From positions 1-64,000 of the forward strand of contig JABSQB010000009.1 of the NCBI GenBank assembly GCA_013214545.1: 64,000 nt of DNA, given 5' to 3'. Below are positions 9,555 through 20,777 of the stretch, in pieces (the stretch's first letter is position 1; every line of letters starts with the position of its first letter). The translations under genes were made by a program, and so were the position numbers. The notes beneath the pieces are model-generated. The model was not told the origin of the DNA, ran no database searches, and saw only the letters and a list, made by a program, of their open reading frames with translations. The stretch comes from Henriciella sp. (lineage in GTDB: Bacteria; Pseudomonadota; Alphaproteobacteria; Caulobacterales; Hyphomonadaceae).

Positions 9555-12500
9555 TTATTCCGCCGGCATAGGCTGCGGTTTGGCGCCGCTCGTGCCGATC
9601 AGCTCTTCGCTGTCAATCGTCACTTCGCCGGTGTAGGACTCGCCGATCTTGCGATAAGGACGCCCAGCCCAGCTCCACCGGAAGACACGTCCGATTTCAA
9701 CCCCGACAGCGTACAGCGTTGGCACCAGCAAGAGCGATACGAAGATCGCAAACGCTACCGCATAGCCGAGTGAGATCACCATCGGCTTGAGGAACTGTGC
9801 CTGCATCGACCGCTCTGCGATCAGTGGCAGGATGCCAACAAAGGTCGTCACAGAGGTCAGCAGGATCGGCCGGAAGCGCGACACGCCGGCATCAACCAGC
9901 GCCTGCACGGCGCCGACGCCCTCCTGCCGTTTTCGATTGACGAAATCGACCAGGACTAGGTTGTCATTGATGACCACCCCGGCCGCCGCGGCGATCCCGA
10001 AGATCGAGAACATTGCCATCGGTGTCCCGGTGATCCAGTGACCCATGATCGCCCCGGTAAGCGCGAATGGAATCGCCGTCATCAGCAAGAGTGGCTGCGC
10101 GTAGGATCTGAACGCAATCGCCAGCACGATGTACATGCAGACAATCGCCCCGATCGCGAGCATGTTGAGCTCCTTGAAGAAGCGTTGCTCTTGCTCAAAT
10201 CCGCCAGCTGCGCCGCGCTCGATATCCGGGAATTGCTTCTCGAAATCCGGCCAGAAATTGACATTCATATCCGACATGACCTGACCGCGACCGCCATCGC
10301 CTTTGACTTCGGCATAGACCGAGACCGAACGCGTCCGGTTACGACGCAGGATCCGGTTGATCCCCGGCGCATAGGTGAACTCAGCCACTTGGGTCAGCGG
10401 CAGCTCGCGCCCATCCGCCGTGCGGATACGCAGATTGTCGAGACTGTCGAGATCGGTCCGCGCAGATTTCGGCAAACGCACCATCACGCGGACATCCTCA
10501 CCATCGCGCGGCAGACGCTGCACTTCTTCCCCGAAATAGGCCTGACGGACCTGCCTCGAGACATCGGCAAGGCTGACGCCCAGCGCTTCGGCGCCTGGCT
10601 TCAATTCGATGCGAAGCTCATCGGCAGCCGCGGTGAGATTGTCGCCAATATCATACGCTGCTGTATAGGTGGCCAGTTGCTCCTGAACCACGGCGGAGGC
10701 TTCTCTCAGACGATCGAGATCGGGATGATTGAGCGCGAACCGGACGCCGGTATCGTTCTCATTATCGGTAAAGTCGAACGTGATTTCCTCAGCATCCTGC
10801 ACTGGACCCACCAGGTCTCGGATCTTTTCAGAGATTTCCCGCGTCGACAGCAGCAGAGGCCGGTTCTCTGGCGGCACCAAACCGATCCAGGCTTGAACCT
10901 GACTGTTGGACGCCACGATAGACGCGTCCTTGATCACGCCGCCCTGATAATCACCGACTTCGCGATTGATCTGGCTATCCCATTTGGCGTTCAGCTCAGC
11001 CTTGGCAGAGGTGACACCGGTTGCCAGCTGATCGCGCACTTGCAAAGTCCGCGAGAATGGCGTGCCGTCCGGCATCTCAATCGTCACCTGCACGAGGTCG
11101 CTTTCAATCTCGGGCATGAATTTGAATGGGACGATGCGATTGCCAACGAGCATGATCGCGAACGCGAAAATGATGAAGAAGAAGACGATCGTGGCGTAGC
11201 GCATGCGCAAGGCAAATTCGAGCACAGGCTTGTACAGGTTCTGAGCGAACCAGAGCAGACTGTCAGCGATGCGCTGTTGGAACCGCGCGAGTGCGTTCTG
11301 CTTGGTCTTGTCCTCGCGCTTCATGTGCGAAAGGTGCGCCGGCAGGATGAACATACATTCGATGATCGAGAAGACGAGCGAGGCAATCACCACGAAGGTA
11401 ATCTGCTGCGTGAAGGCGCGGGTTGGCCCAGTCAGCATTGCCCATGGCGCGAACGCAATGATTGTTGTGATGACGCCGAAGACGACTGGCTTCAGAACCA
11501 GCTGCGTGCCGACAATCGCCGCATCCAAGCCCTCCCTTCGCCCGCTCTCCACCTCTCGGTGGATGTTTTCCCCGACCACAATGGCATCGTCGACAATCAC
11601 CCCGATCACCAGAAGCACCGCAAAAGTCGACAAGACGTTCCAGGACACGCCGAACAGCGGCATCAGCATGATCCCTCCGGCAAACGCGGTAATGATCCCG
11701 ATCGTTACCCAGAAAGCCACAATCGGACGGAGGAACAGGATCAGGACCAGCATCACCAGCACCGCACCGAGCAGCGCCGATTCAGAAATCAGTTTCATCC
11801 GCGCCTGGAAGGGCTGGGAATTGTCCCACAGAATATCAATCTTCATCCCATCCGGCAGGATGCCCGAGGACGGATTATTGGCGCGATCAATGTATGCCCG
11901 GAAATTGTTGGCATAGGTGACAATGTCCATTCGGTCCGGCTGGACGACCATGACAAATGCGGTCGGACGATTGTCAAAAGTCGCGTCGAGATCAGCGTCG
12001 ATAAAGCCGTCAATCACTTCAGCAACATCGCCGACGCGGATCGTGCCTTCAGCATTCGACTGACGGACAATAATATTCTCGAACTGCTGCTGCGTATCGG
12101 CCAGATTTCGAGCTGTGACAGACACATCTCCAACGCTGGAACGGATCTGTCCGCCCGATGAGTTCAGCGAGGACTGACGGATCGCCTGCGCAACCTCGGT
12201 AAAGCTCAGATTGTATTGGCGCAGAGCGATCTCGGAGACTTCAATCGAGACTTCCTCCGGCAGGGTGGCCTGCAGCACCGCAAGCTCACCGCCGCTGATT
12301 TCCGCGATATCATCGCGCACATCGTCGGCGACCCGTTTGAGGGTCAGCGGATCGACATCGCCATGAATGGCCATGCCGAAATACCAGTCGCGCTGCTCCC
12401 AGCGCTGCACTTGCGGCTGGAAGGCCGCCTGCGGAAGGTTGTTGATCTGGTCGACGCGCAGTTTGATCTCGTCGATGAAGACCTGCATGTCGATATCATC

Positions 12501-12791
12501 GCGGCCGCGAATATTGACCACGGCAAAGCTTTCCCGCGCGATCGAGGTGATCCGGTCGAGGCCGTCAATATCGGCAACGGCCTCTTCGATCCGGGTGATG
12601 ATCTGTTCTTCAACATCCTGGGGCGATGCACCGTTCCAGGTCATGGTCACCGAAGCGCCCGCCACCGGAACCACCGGGAACATTTCGCGCTCCATGGAAT
12701 TGAAACCCAGGACACCGCCGATAAAGGCGATGACCATGACCAGATTGGCTGCAACTGCGTTTCGCGCGAACCAGGATACCATTCCGAACAT
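9555..12791 (-). CDS. efflux RND transporter permease subunit
   Basis: 1078 aa AcrB/HAE1-like protein with two RND halves; FAVLLVIGVIVDDAIVVGENI. Confidence 0.95.
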   Translation of the reverse strand: MFGMVSWFARNAVAANLVMVIAFIGGVLGFNSMEREMFPVVPVAGASVTMTWNGASPQDVEEQIITRIEEAVADIDGLDRITSIARESFAVVNIRGRDDIDMQVFIDEIKLRVDQINNLPQAAFQPQVQRWEQRDWYFGMAIHGDVDPLTLKRVADDVRDDIAEISGGELAVLQATLPEEVSIEVSEIALRQYNLSFTEVAQAIRQSSLNSSGGQIRSSVGDVSVTARNLADTQQQFENIIVRQSNAEGTIRVGDVAEVIDGFIDADLDATFDNRPTAFVMVVQPDRMDIVTYANNFRAYIDRANNPSSGILPDGMKIDILWDNSQPFQARMKLISESALLGAVLVMLVLILFLRPIVAFWVTIGIITAFAGGIMLMPLFGVSWNVLSTFAVLLVIGVIVDDAIVVGENIHREVESGRREGLDAAIVGTQLVLKPVVFGVITTIIAFAPWAMLTGPTRAFTQQITFVVIASLVFSIIECMFILPAHLSHMKREDKTKQNALARFQQRIADSLLWFAQNLYKPVLEFALRMRYATIVFFFIIFAFAIMLVGNRIVPFKFMPEIESDLVQVTIEMPDGTPFSRTLQVRDQLATGVTSAKAELNAKWDSQINREVGDYQGGVIKDASIVASNSQVQAWIGLVPPENRPLLLSTREISEKIRDLVGPVQDAEEITFDFTDNENDTGVRFALNHPDLDRLREASAVVQEQLATYTAAYDIGDNLTAAADELRIELKPGAEALGVSLADVSRQVRQAYFGEEVQRLPRDGEDVRVMVRLPKSARTDLDSLDNLRIRTADGRELPLTQVAEFTYAPGINRILRRNRTRSVSVYAEVKGDGGRGQVMSDMNVNFWPDFEKQFPDIERGAAGGFEQEQRFFKELNMLAIGAIVCMYIVLAIAFRSYAQPLLLMTAIPFALTGAIMGHWITGTPMAMFSIFGIAAAAGVVINDNLVLVDFVNRKRQEGVGAVQALVDAGVSRFRPILLTSVTTFVGILPLIAERSMQAQFLKPMVISLGYAVAFAIFVSLLLVPTLYAVGVEIGRVFRWSWAGRPYRKIGESYTGEVTIDSEELIGTSGAKPQPMPAE

Positions 12792-14080
12792 TATTGTGCT
12801 CCGTCACCTGTTGATGCGATCACTTCGGTGGCAATGCCAGCACCGCCGCCGCGCTCATCATCTGCGGCCAATGCCTGAGCCGCGTCATTGTGGTTCTTGA
12901 TCGTGCCATCCGCGAGGCGCTCGAGGATGGTGATACTCATGCCGTCATTTGATCCGCGGATCGGGCTGACAATGGCAAGCGAACCAACATCGACATTCTC
13001 GCTCCGGAACCAGGCGCCTTCATTGGAGCTGTAGACCAGATCGACCGGGAAGATGCGTAGCTCGCCAGCAGCTGGTTCACCAATAAAGATGTTGTTACCG
13101 CCCCGGATCGCTGATCGCGGCGCAACCAGAAGGTCTTCGATTTTGGTGCCGTCAATCTCAGCCGCGACAAACAGGCCCGGCGCCATCGGCGCACCTTGGT
13201 CTGAACCTGCGCCATATGGATCATTCAGTTCAGCAATCACATTGATCAGGCGGGTCTGAGAGTTGACCGCAGCCGATGTACGGGTCACCCGGCCAGTCCA
13301 TTGGCGATCAACACCGGCCACAGGGGCCGAGAATACAACACGCGGTCCGGCCTGGCTGGCCGTCTCAGCAAAGGCAAGCGGCAGGCCGAGCTGGCCCAGC
13401 TGCTCGTCAGTGATCGGCAGAGCGACTTCCACAACATCCGTGGCGAAGACGCGGCCGAGCGACTGTCCTGGTGACGCAAACTGACCAACATCAACATTCT
13501 CTTCACGGACACGGCCATCAAATGGCGCAATCACAGCGGTGCGATTCAAGGCCAGTTCGGCGTCTGCCAATTGAGCCTTGGCGGATTCAAGCGCGGCCTC
13601 AGCTTCTGCAAGCTGCGGCTCACGCCGGGCCAGAGGGCTGGAATCGGTGATCCCGAGGTTTTCAAGATCCTGGCGGGCAATCTCTGCTTCAGCAACTTCG
13701 CGCGCCAGACGCTGTTCGGCGCTTGCGACACCCGACTGCGCCCGCACAACGGCGAGTTGGTAATCAGCGGTTTCGAGACGCACCAGAACCTGTCCGCGGC
13801 GAATGAAGCCGCCATCGATAAAGTCTGGCGAGACATAAGCGATCCGGCCAGCAATCTGCGGCGCGACAACAAGCTCGCGCTGCGGGCGGACTTCGCCTTG
13901 CGCTTTCACTGTAAAGTCGAGGTCTTCAAGGCCAACGCGCTCAGCAAACACTGAGAGCCCGGCAAACTTCTCATCTGCCTGCTCAGGTTCCGGCTTAAGG
14001 ATCTGGATGGTCATGAACGCCGCTGCGCCCATGCCGACCAGGGCAATGATAGTGAAAAGGATTGAAATGAAACGACTCAT
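12791..14080 (-). CDS. efflux RND transporter periplasmic adaptor subunit
   Basis: 429 aa; membrane anchor, lipoyl/hairpin region, IAPFDGRVREENVDVGQFASPG. Overlaps neighbours in operon style. Confidence 0.93.
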   Translation of the reverse strand: MSRFISILFTIIALVGMGAAAFMTIQILKPEPEQADEKFAGLSVFAERVGLEDLDFTVKAQGEVRPQRELVVAPQIAGRIAYVSPDFIDGGFIRRGQVLVRLETADYQLAVVRAQSGVASAEQRLAREVAEAEIARQDLENLGITDSSPLARREPQLAEAEAALESAKAQLADAELALNRTAVIAPFDGRVREENVDVGQFASPGQSLGRVFATDVVEVALPITDEQLGQLGLPLAFAETASQAGPRVVFSAPVAGVDRQWTGRVTRTSAAVNSQTRLINVIAELNDPYGAGSDQGAPMAPGLFVAAEIDGTKIEDLLVAPRSAIRGGNNIFIGEPAAGELRIFPVDLVYSSNEGAWFRSENVDVGSLAIVSPIRGSNDGMSITILERLADGTIKNHNDAAQALAADDERGGGAGIATEVIASTGDGAQ

Positions 14081-15534
14081 GGGAGGACTGCCACTTCCGG
14101 GCTATTTGCGCTCGCGGTGGAAGGTGCTGCGGGCTCTGCCACAGGTAACCCACCCCCGAGAGCAAGATGGAAACTTACTCGGTTTGACGCGCGGGCTGAG
14201 CGGGCTGCAATCACATTGCTCTCAGCGTTCAGGCGTCGGGTTTGGGAATCGATCAGGTTAAAGATCGAAACCAGGCCATTGGTATATTGGCGGGTTGCCA
14301 ATTCCTCGGCCAAACGGGCTTCTTCCAAGGCCCGCACTTGCGCATTTTCCTGTTGCGCTAACAGGGAATCTGCGGCCAGCGCATCTTCCACTTCACGCCA
14401 CGCCGTCAGCGTGGTCGCGGCATAGTTTTCAACCGCCGCACGGGCGCGGGCGACCGCTGCATCGCGGTCAGCGTCCAGGGCGCCGCCATTAAAGATCGGC
14501 GCGGTCAGGCTGGCAATCAGGCGCGCAGCGACGCGGCTCGGATCGAGCGCATCAGCGAGATCTGTCTCTGTATTAGACACCGATCCAGTCAGGCGCAGCG
14601 CTGGCAGCATCGCCATCCGCGCTTGCTCGGCCCGCAGACCTGCCGCCGAAACGCGGGCTTCTGCAGCAGCAATATCGGGGCGGCGCGACAGCAGCAGCAT
14701 CGGGCTGCCGGCACCAGAAAGTGGGTCCAGCGATGGCAGTTCTGCCAAGGCATCGAGTTCTGCAGAAGGGTAGCGGCCGAGCAGGATTTCGAGACGCCGC
14801 GAAGCGTTGCCGCTGGCCTGGCGCCGACCCGCAATCGAAGCTTCCGCAGACGCTTGCGTAGTCCGCGCCGTGCGCACGTCCAGCGCTGTGGCGAGACCGC
14901 GGGAGAACCGGCGCTCGGTCAATTCAAGCGCGCGTGTCCGGGCTTCAAATGTCTGTACCGCGACGCGTTCTTGTGCCAGCGCTTCATTGAGATCGAACCA
15001 AGCGGATGCGGTTTGTGCGGTCAACGCCAATCGGGCTGAAGCGAGATCAGCTTCGCTGGCGATCAGGTCAGCTTCTGCGGCATTGATCCCGGCGCGGAGC
15101 CGGCCCCAGAGATCAATCTCCCAGCTCAAATCGACGCTCGCGCCGAAGCTGGAATTATCAGTTCGAGAATCGGTGATCGGGCTGTAATTGCTGGTGCCGC
15201 CGCCAGACACTGAAGCGGAGACATTTGGTAGCGTGCGGCCATAGGTGCTGCGCGCCTGCGCCCGTGTCGCTTCCACGGCATAGAACTGCGAGCGAATGGA
15301 TGGATTGGCGGCAAGCGCTTCGTTCACCAACTCAATCAACACGGCGTCATCGAACTGGCCGAGCCAGTTGGCCTCAGGCAGCTCACCCGACACGCCTTCA
15401 ATCGCCCAGGTTTCCGGAGCATCAGGCGCAACTGGGAACACAACCAAGGGCTCTCCGCCGACGCTCGGCAGACTTGGCACGGTTGAGCATGCGCCGAGCG
15501 CAAGAACACCAAATACGAGACTCGCCTGCTTCAT
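14077..15534 (-). CDS. efflux outer membrane lipoprotein (NodT/TolC family)
   Basis: MKQASLVFGVLALGACST lipobox; SWEIDLWGRLRAGINAAEADL. Confidence 0.92.
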   Translation of the reverse strand: MKQASLVFGVLALGACSTVPSLPSVGGEPLVVFPVAPDAPETWAIEGVSGELPEANWLGQFDDAVLIELVNEALAANPSIRSQFYAVEATRAQARSTYGRTLPNVSASVSGGGTSNYSPITDSRTDNSSFGASVDLSWEIDLWGRLRAGINAAEADLIASEADLASARLALTAQTASAWFDLNEALAQERVAVQTFEARTRALELTERRFSRGLATALDVRTARTTQASAEASIAGRRQASGNASRRLEILLGRYPSAELDALAELPSLDPLSGAGSPMLLLSRRPDIAAAEARVSAAGLRAEQARMAMLPALRLTGSVSNTETDLADALDPSRVAARLIASLTAPIFNGGALDADRDAAVARARAAVENYAATTLTAWREVEDALAADSLLAQQENAQVRALEEARLAEELATRQYTNGLVSIFNLIDSQTRRLNAESNVIAARSARASNRVSFHLALGGGLPVAEPAAPSTASANSPEVAVLP

Positions 15535-15709
15535 CTACACCTCTCAAGCTTGGACTGTGCCTTTACGCCTGCCCTATTCGAATGTCAACAAATAATTATC
15601 GTTTTTCAATAATGATGAAAAAGCTTTCAGACTTGCTCATCGCGCCACGCCTTGTATACGCGCAGCTAAGCCAGATAGACCACAACACTTGGACGAACGC
15701 AGGGCTGAA

Positions 15710-17089
15710 ATGTCACAAGACAATGGGCAAATGCAGCCAGATCCACCGCGTCGCGTGCGCGATTTTCTGGTTTTGACGATTGGCGCCATCGCTGTTCTGA
15801 CCTTGCTGTATCTGACCGGTGCGATTGGATTGGTCGAATGGGTGACCGCCGCGATTGTCATGTCGACAGGCGCGCTGGCCTTTTTTGTCGGATCAGCGCC
15901 AAGCCCGCGCAAAGACCAAGCATCATCGGCACTACAGACCCTGAACCCGGTTTCAGGCAGCGTTACCGACAATGCGGTTGAGCCTTTTGTTCTGGCCTTG
16001 CCCCTGCCCGCTCTGCTGATCACGCCGGACGGTGCCGTTGCAACCGCAAACATCCATGCGCGCAATCTATTCCGCATCGACAGCTCGACCCGCCCATTTC
16101 CAATCGCCATGCTTCGCCAGCCAGACTTGCTCGCGGCGGCCGAGCGGGTGTCGCAAGACGGCGCCGAAGAGCGGATCGAGTTTACTCAGCACAGCGAAGC
16201 GGAAGTCTGGATGGCGCACATTCGCTCCGGCCTGGAGCCAGGCTCGGTGATCATGGTGTTTGAAGATCTCACCGCTGTCCGCCGGGCAGAGCGCGCGCGC
16301 GCCGACTTCCTTGCCAATGCCAGCCATGAACTGCGCACGCCGCTCACCGCGATTGGCGGCTTCATTGAAACCATGCGCGGGCCAGCCAAGGATGACAAAG
16401 AAGCCTGGGACGGATTTCTCGACATTATGGGACAGCAGACCGAGCGGATGCAGCGGCTTGTCGCAGACCTATTGTCCCTGTCTCGGATTGAGTTCAGCGA
16501 GCACCGCGCGCCGAAGACGCAGGTCAATATTGTCGAGCTCGCTCGCAAGACCAGCCTCGGCCTGACCCCGATCGCAAAGGATGCGGGAATCGATCTTCAC
16601 TTTGATGGTCCACAAAAAGATGTCGGTGTCATCGCCGATAGTGACGAACTTGCGCAAGTCATCCTCAACCTAGCCAGCAATGCGATCAAATATGCCCGCA
16701 CGAATGGCGAAGTGCAGGTGCTGATGGGTGAAGCGCCGACCATGGCGGACGCCGCGGCGGCGTGCTCGCGCCAGTCACCGGATGCAAAACGTGCCGTCCT
16801 CCTTCAGCCCTATGCGTCAACGGAGGTTCCGGCCGTCTGGATCCGCGTAACGGATAATGGCGAAGGCATTTCAGAACAGCACCTGCCGCGCCTGGGTGAG
16901 CGCTTCTATCGCGTCGATGAAAGCCGGGGCGGCAAGATTGAAGGCACCGGACTTGGCCTCGCCATCGTTAAACACATTATGGCGCGGCACCGCGGCGGTT
17001 TGGCGGTCGAGAGCGTCGAAGGCGCTGGCACCGCATTTGGAATCTGGATGCCACGACTGCGCGATGACGCACCCGCCGAAACCGTATAA
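15710..17089 (+). CDS. phoR: phosphate regulon sensor histidine kinase PhoR
   Basis: Two N-terminal TMs, PAS-like region, ANASHELRTPLTAIGGFIETMRG H-box, GEGISEQHLPRLGERFYRVDESR; adjacent to the pst/phoB cluster. Confidence 0.88.
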   Translation: MSQDNGQMQPDPPRRVRDFLVLTIGAIAVLTLLYLTGAIGLVEWVTAAIVMSTGALAFFVGSAPSPRKDQASSALQTLNPVSGSVTDNAVEPFVLALPLPALLITPDGAVATANIHARNLFRIDSSTRPFPIAMLRQPDLLAAAERVSQDGAEERIEFTQHSEAEVWMAHIRSGLEPGSVIMVFEDLTAVRRAERARADFLANASHELRTPLTAIGGFIETMRGPAKDDKEAWDGFLDIMGQQTERMQRLVADLLSLSRIEFSEHRAPKTQVNIVELARKTSLGLTPIAKDAGIDLHFDGPQKDVGVIADSDELAQVILNLASNAIKYARTNGEVQVLMGEAPTMADAAAACSRQSPDAKRAVLLQPYASTEVPAVWIRVTDNGEGISEQHLPRLGERFYRVDESRGGKIEGTGLGLAIVKHIMARHRGGLAVESVEGAGTAFGIWMPRLRDDAPAETV

Positions 17090-17714
17090 TCCGCCGCCGC
17101 CAGAGCTGCTAAAGACCGTCCATATCGATGACTGGATTGTGGTCTGCGACAAGCCGAGTGGTCTGCTCAGCGTCCCAGGGCGCGGGCCTGAAAAGTCCGT
17201 CTGTGCCAGTGCGCTCCTGTCTCACCGCCATGGCGAAGTCCTGACCGTTCATCGCCTCGACATGGATACGTCCGGCCTGATGATCTTTGCCCGCAATAAA
17301 GACGTGCAACGCACACTGTCCATGGCGTTTGAAAAGCGTCAGGTTGCCAAAGGCTATGAAGCTTTGGTCAGCGGCGCCTTACAACCGCAGCAGGGAACAG
17401 TGGACGCCGCCATCGCAAAATTCTCGCTCAATCGCCCGCTGCGCCATCTTGATCCCGATGGACGCGAAGCCATCACGCATTGGACGGTGACGGAGCGCAG
17501 TGAGACCTGGACTCGCGTTTCACTCACGCCGGAGACGGGACGTTCGCACCAGTTACGACTTCACATGGCAAGCCTCGGACACCCTATTCTCGGCGATGTG
17601 TTTTATGGTGACGGCAACTCGCATGAGCGCCTTTGCCTCCATGCAGGAACGCTGGCCCTGCGTCATCCGCATTCGGGCGCCGAAATTCAGTTTGATGCGC
17701 CTACCCCATTTTAG
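17064..17714 (+). CDS. rluA: RluA family pseudouridine synthase
   Basis: ATG 17064; HRLDMDTSGLMIFARNKDVQ (catalytic HRLDxxTSG), ETGRSHQLRLHMASLGHPILGD. Start overlaps the phoR end by 26 bp. Confidence 0.88.
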   Translation: MTHPPKPYNPPPPELLKTVHIDDWIVVCDKPSGLLSVPGRGPEKSVCASALLSHRHGEVLTVHRLDMDTSGLMIFARNKDVQRTLSMAFEKRQVAKGYEALVSGALQPQQGTVDAAIAKFSLNRPLRHLDPDGREAITHWTVTERSETWTRVSLTPETGRSHQLRLHMASLGHPILGDVFYGDGNSHERLCLHAGTLALRHPHSGAEIQFDAPTPF

Positions 17715-17745
17715 GTGGTTGGAGATTGTCAGCGCTGGGCGGCGA

Positions 17746-17763
17746 GTGTCACATATGTGTCAA
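17746..17763 (+). promoter_or_regulatory. putative Pho box upstream of pstC
   Basis: gTGTCAcatatgTGTCAac: TGTCA direct repeats with 11-bp periodicity, 45 bp before the pstC ATG. Confidence 0.55.
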
Positions 17764-17807
17764 CGATGAGCGGTAAGAGCGCCGAATTGTAACGACCGAT
17801 CGTACAA

Positions 17808-19229
17808 ATGCTGCAGACTCTTGGACAACTCCCGATCGGGTGGCTGTTGATCGCGCCTTTGGCCGCGGCAGGCTTTTTTGCATTCTCCTTTGGGCGTACG
17901 GAAATCGGCGAACTATCGATCGGCTCGACGATCGGGGCGCGACTGCATTCACAGCCTAATTATCATGGCTATTTCCTCGCCTTCTGTACGATCTTGCCTG
18001 CCGCCTTGGTCTTCCTTGGATACCTGATTTTCTCAGAGAGTTTTGTCCGCGAAACACTGAGGTCAGAACTGCCCGATTACCTGCTGGCGCAGGGACCGGA
18101 TCAGGTCAGTTTATTCGTTGAGCGGGTGGCGAGATATATCGGCAATGGCCCGATCGACAGCACAGGCAATGTCCTGTTCGATGCCAGTGTCGAACGATAC
18201 GCTGTTCTAAAAGGACAAGCGCGCCTGATCGCCATTATGATTGCCGTTATTGCGGCCGTCGGCGGGTTCTTCCTTGGGCGGCGTCCACTCAATCGAAGTT
18301 TCCCGGCCCGGACCTATGTCGAGCAAACCATCACCGCACTCCTATTTGTGTGCGCGGCGATCGCCATCGTCACGACGGTCGGGATCGTTCTGTCACTCGT
18401 CTATGAGACCGTTCGCTTTTTCAGTCTTCCAGACGGACCGGGCGTGTTCGAGTTTCTGTTCGGCACGGACTGGAACGCCCAGACCGGTCAGAACTTTGGC
18501 GCCGTGCCTTTGTTTTTCGGCACGTTGATGATCGCGCTCCTGGCCATGTGTGTCGCCGTTCCGGTCGGTTTGTTCTCTGCCATCTATCTGTCTGAATATG
18601 CCAGCCCGCGATTTCGCAGCTGGGTGAAGCCGATCCTGGAATTGCTCGCAGGCATTCCAACCGTGGTTTATGGCTTCTTTGCTGCGACGCTGATTGCGCC
18701 TTTGGTGCGTAACCTAGCCCAATGGATCAATGCGCTGCCAATTACGCCGGACAATCTCCTCGCCGCGCAGCCAACCAATGCGCTCGCCGCCGGATTGGTC
18801 ATGGGCGTGATGATCATTCCGTTTGTCAGCTCGCTGTCGGACGATGTGATCAATGCAGTCCCGCAGCCGCTGAGAGACGGCGCGCTGGCGGTGGGCGCAA
18901 CACAGTCAGAGACCATCAAGCAGATCGTCTTGCCCGCGGCCTTTCCCGGCATTGTCGCCGCGGTCTTGCTGGCCGTATCGCGCGCCATTGGTGAGACGAT
19001 GATCGTCGTCATGGCCGCTGGTGGGCGCGCGCTGGTCACGCTCGATCCAACCTCTGACATCACCACAGTGACCTATCAGATCGTGTCATTGCTGACCGGC
19101 GATACGGCCTTTGACAGCGCCAAGACCGTCTCTGCCTTCGCGCTTGGATTCGCATTGTTCGGGATCACGCTGGTCTTCAATGTCATCGCGCTGCGCGTGG
19201 TGAAGCGATATCGGGAAGCCTATGACTGA
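17808..19229 (+). CDS. pstC: phosphate ABC transporter permease PstC (extended N-terminal region)
   Basis: C-terminal permease domain with FSAIYLSEYASPRFRSWVKPILELLAGIPTVVYGF; followed by pstA. Confidence 0.93.
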   Translation: MLQTLGQLPIGWLLIAPLAAAGFFAFSFGRTEIGELSIGSTIGARLHSQPNYHGYFLAFCTILPAALVFLGYLIFSESFVRETLRSELPDYLLAQGPDQVSLFVERVARYIGNGPIDSTGNVLFDASVERYAVLKGQARLIAIMIAVIAAVGGFFLGRRPLNRSFPARTYVEQTITALLFVCAAIAIVTTVGIVLSLVYETVRFFSLPDGPGVFEFLFGTDWNAQTGQNFGAVPLFFGTLMIALLAMCVAVPVGLFSAIYLSEYASPRFRSWVKPILELLAGIPTVVYGFFAATLIAPLVRNLAQWINALPITPDNLLAAQPTNALAAGLVMGVMIIPFVSSLSDDVINAVPQPLRDGALAVGATQSETIKQIVLPAAFPGIVAAVLLAVSRAIGETMIVVMAAGGRALVTLDPTSDITTVTYQIVSLLTGDTAFDSAKTVSAFALGFALFGITLVFNVIALRVVKRYREAYD

Positions 19230-20775
19230 GCCGGTCGCATCCACGCCCCCAGCAGAGTCTGTTCAGGATCTGCGGATGCGCCGCCGCAATCAGGCTGAGC
19301 GGCGGTTCAAGCTGTATGGCCAGATCGCCATCGGCATCGCTGTCTCATTTCTCGCCATTCTCCTGATCTCCATCAGTTTCCGCGCAGCCTCGGCGTTTTC
19401 CCGCCACATGCTGGTGCTCGATCTGGAGCCCGCAGTGCTGACAGAGCCATCTGAACTCGCGGTAACAGATCTCAACCTGGCGGTGCGGGCGGAGCTCATG
19501 TCGCAATTCCCTGAGCTCAGCGATGACCGTGTCGAACGCGCAGAGCTGTATGCGATGACCCCGCGTCTGGCCGTTCTGCCTCTGCTGCGCGAGCTGCAGG
19601 AGATGACAGTGCCGCCACAAGCGCCGATCGCCGCGCGGCTCGCGCTTTCAGACGATGTTAATCTCTATCTCAAAGGCGAGATCAAGACCCATCGCACGGT
19701 GCCTGTTGGCGACGCCGGCCGGCTGGCCCGGCTATCTACCGGCGCTTATCGCTTGAGTGATGCCGACCAGGATAATTTCATCGCGTTTCAGGACCGTTTG
19801 GCAGACCCGGGAGCGCCGAGCAATGACATCCTGATCTCACTTTCCGGCGCCTTGTTTGAGCTTGCTGATACCGCTGGCGCCTCGCTCATTCTGAACCATC
19901 TGGCGGGCCCGGTGCCGGCGCTCGGGGAGCAGGCTTCGAGTCCTGTGAATGCGATTTTTCTCGGCAGTGAGACTGCCGACCGACCGCTCAGCAATCGCCA
20001 GATCGCGTTGCTGATTCTAATGGACGATGCCGGCATGATCGAGCGGCGGTTCAATGCCTCCCTGTTCACCAATGCCGACAGCACTTATCCCGAACTTGCG
20101 GGCGCTGCCGCGGCCATTGTTGGGTCGCTGTTCACGATGCTGATCACGGCGATCTTCGCCATCCCGGTCGGGATCTTCGCCGCGATTTATCTTGAAGAAT
20201 TTGCGCCGAAATCGCGACTAACCTCGGTCATTGAAGTCAACATCAACAATCTCGCCGCGGTGCCATCGATCATCTTTGGTCTTCTTGGTGCAGCGGTGTT
20301 CCTGAACACGTTCGACCTGCCGCGATCCATTCCGCTCGTTGGCGGTCTGGTCCTCGGACTGCTGGTCTTGCCGACCATTATTATCGCCTCGCGCGCTGCG
20401 CTGCGTTCGGTGCCGCCCTCGATGCGCGAAGCGGCGCTTGGCCTCGGCGCCTCCAAGACGCAAGCCGTGTTCCATCATGTTCTGCCACTCGCCGCGCCTG
20501 GTATCCTGACAGGAGCTATCATCGCAATGGCGAGAGCCCTTGGTGAGACAGCGCCCTTGCTGCTGATTGGCATGGTTGCCTTCGTCAGCGATGTGCCGAC
20601 CTCGCCGAATGATGAAGCGACTGTGCTTCCCGTCCTCATCTATAAGTGGTTCTCTGGCTCAGAGCGCGCCTGGGAGCCCATGACCGCCGCGGTGATCATC
20701 ATCCTGTTGACGATTTTGATCGCAATGAACCTGATCGCTGTGCTACTGCGGCGTCGATTCGAGCGGAGATGGTAG
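19222..20775 (+). CDS. pstA: phosphate ABC transporter permease PstA (large periplasmic insertion)
   Basis: [40 protein letters not shown]; overlaps pstC by 8 bp. Confidence 0.93.
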   Translation: MTEPVASTPPAESVQDLRMRRRNQAERRFKLYGQIAIGIAVSFLAILLISISFRAASAFSRHMLVLDLEPAVLTEPSELAVTDLNLAVRAELMSQFPELSDDRVERAELYAMTPRLAVLPLLRELQEMTVPPQAPIAARLALSDDVNLYLKGEIKTHRTVPVGDAGRLARLSTGAYRLSDADQDNFIAFQDRLADPGAPSNDILISLSGALFELADTAGASLILNHLAGPVPALGEQASSPVNAIFLGSETADRPLSNRQIALLILMDDAGMIERRFNASLFTNADSTYPELAGAAAAIVGSLFTMLITAIFAIPVGIFAAIYLEEFAPKSRLTSVIEVNINNLAAVPSIIFGLLGAAVFLNTFDLPRSIPLVGGLVLGLLVLPTIIIASRAALRSVPPSMREAALGLGASKTQAVFHHVLPLAAPGILTGAIIAMARALGETAPLLLIGMVAFVSDVPTSPNDEATVLPVLIYKWFSGSERAWEPMTAAVIIILLTILIAMNLIAVLLRRRFERRW

Positions 20776-20777
20776 GC

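Noticed and set aside
10038-12161. 707-aa plus-strand ORF opposite the RND permease
   Set aside because: Composition is typical of antisense frames in high-GC genes (His/Arg/Asp rich, no motifs), while the minus strand encodes a clear RND permease.
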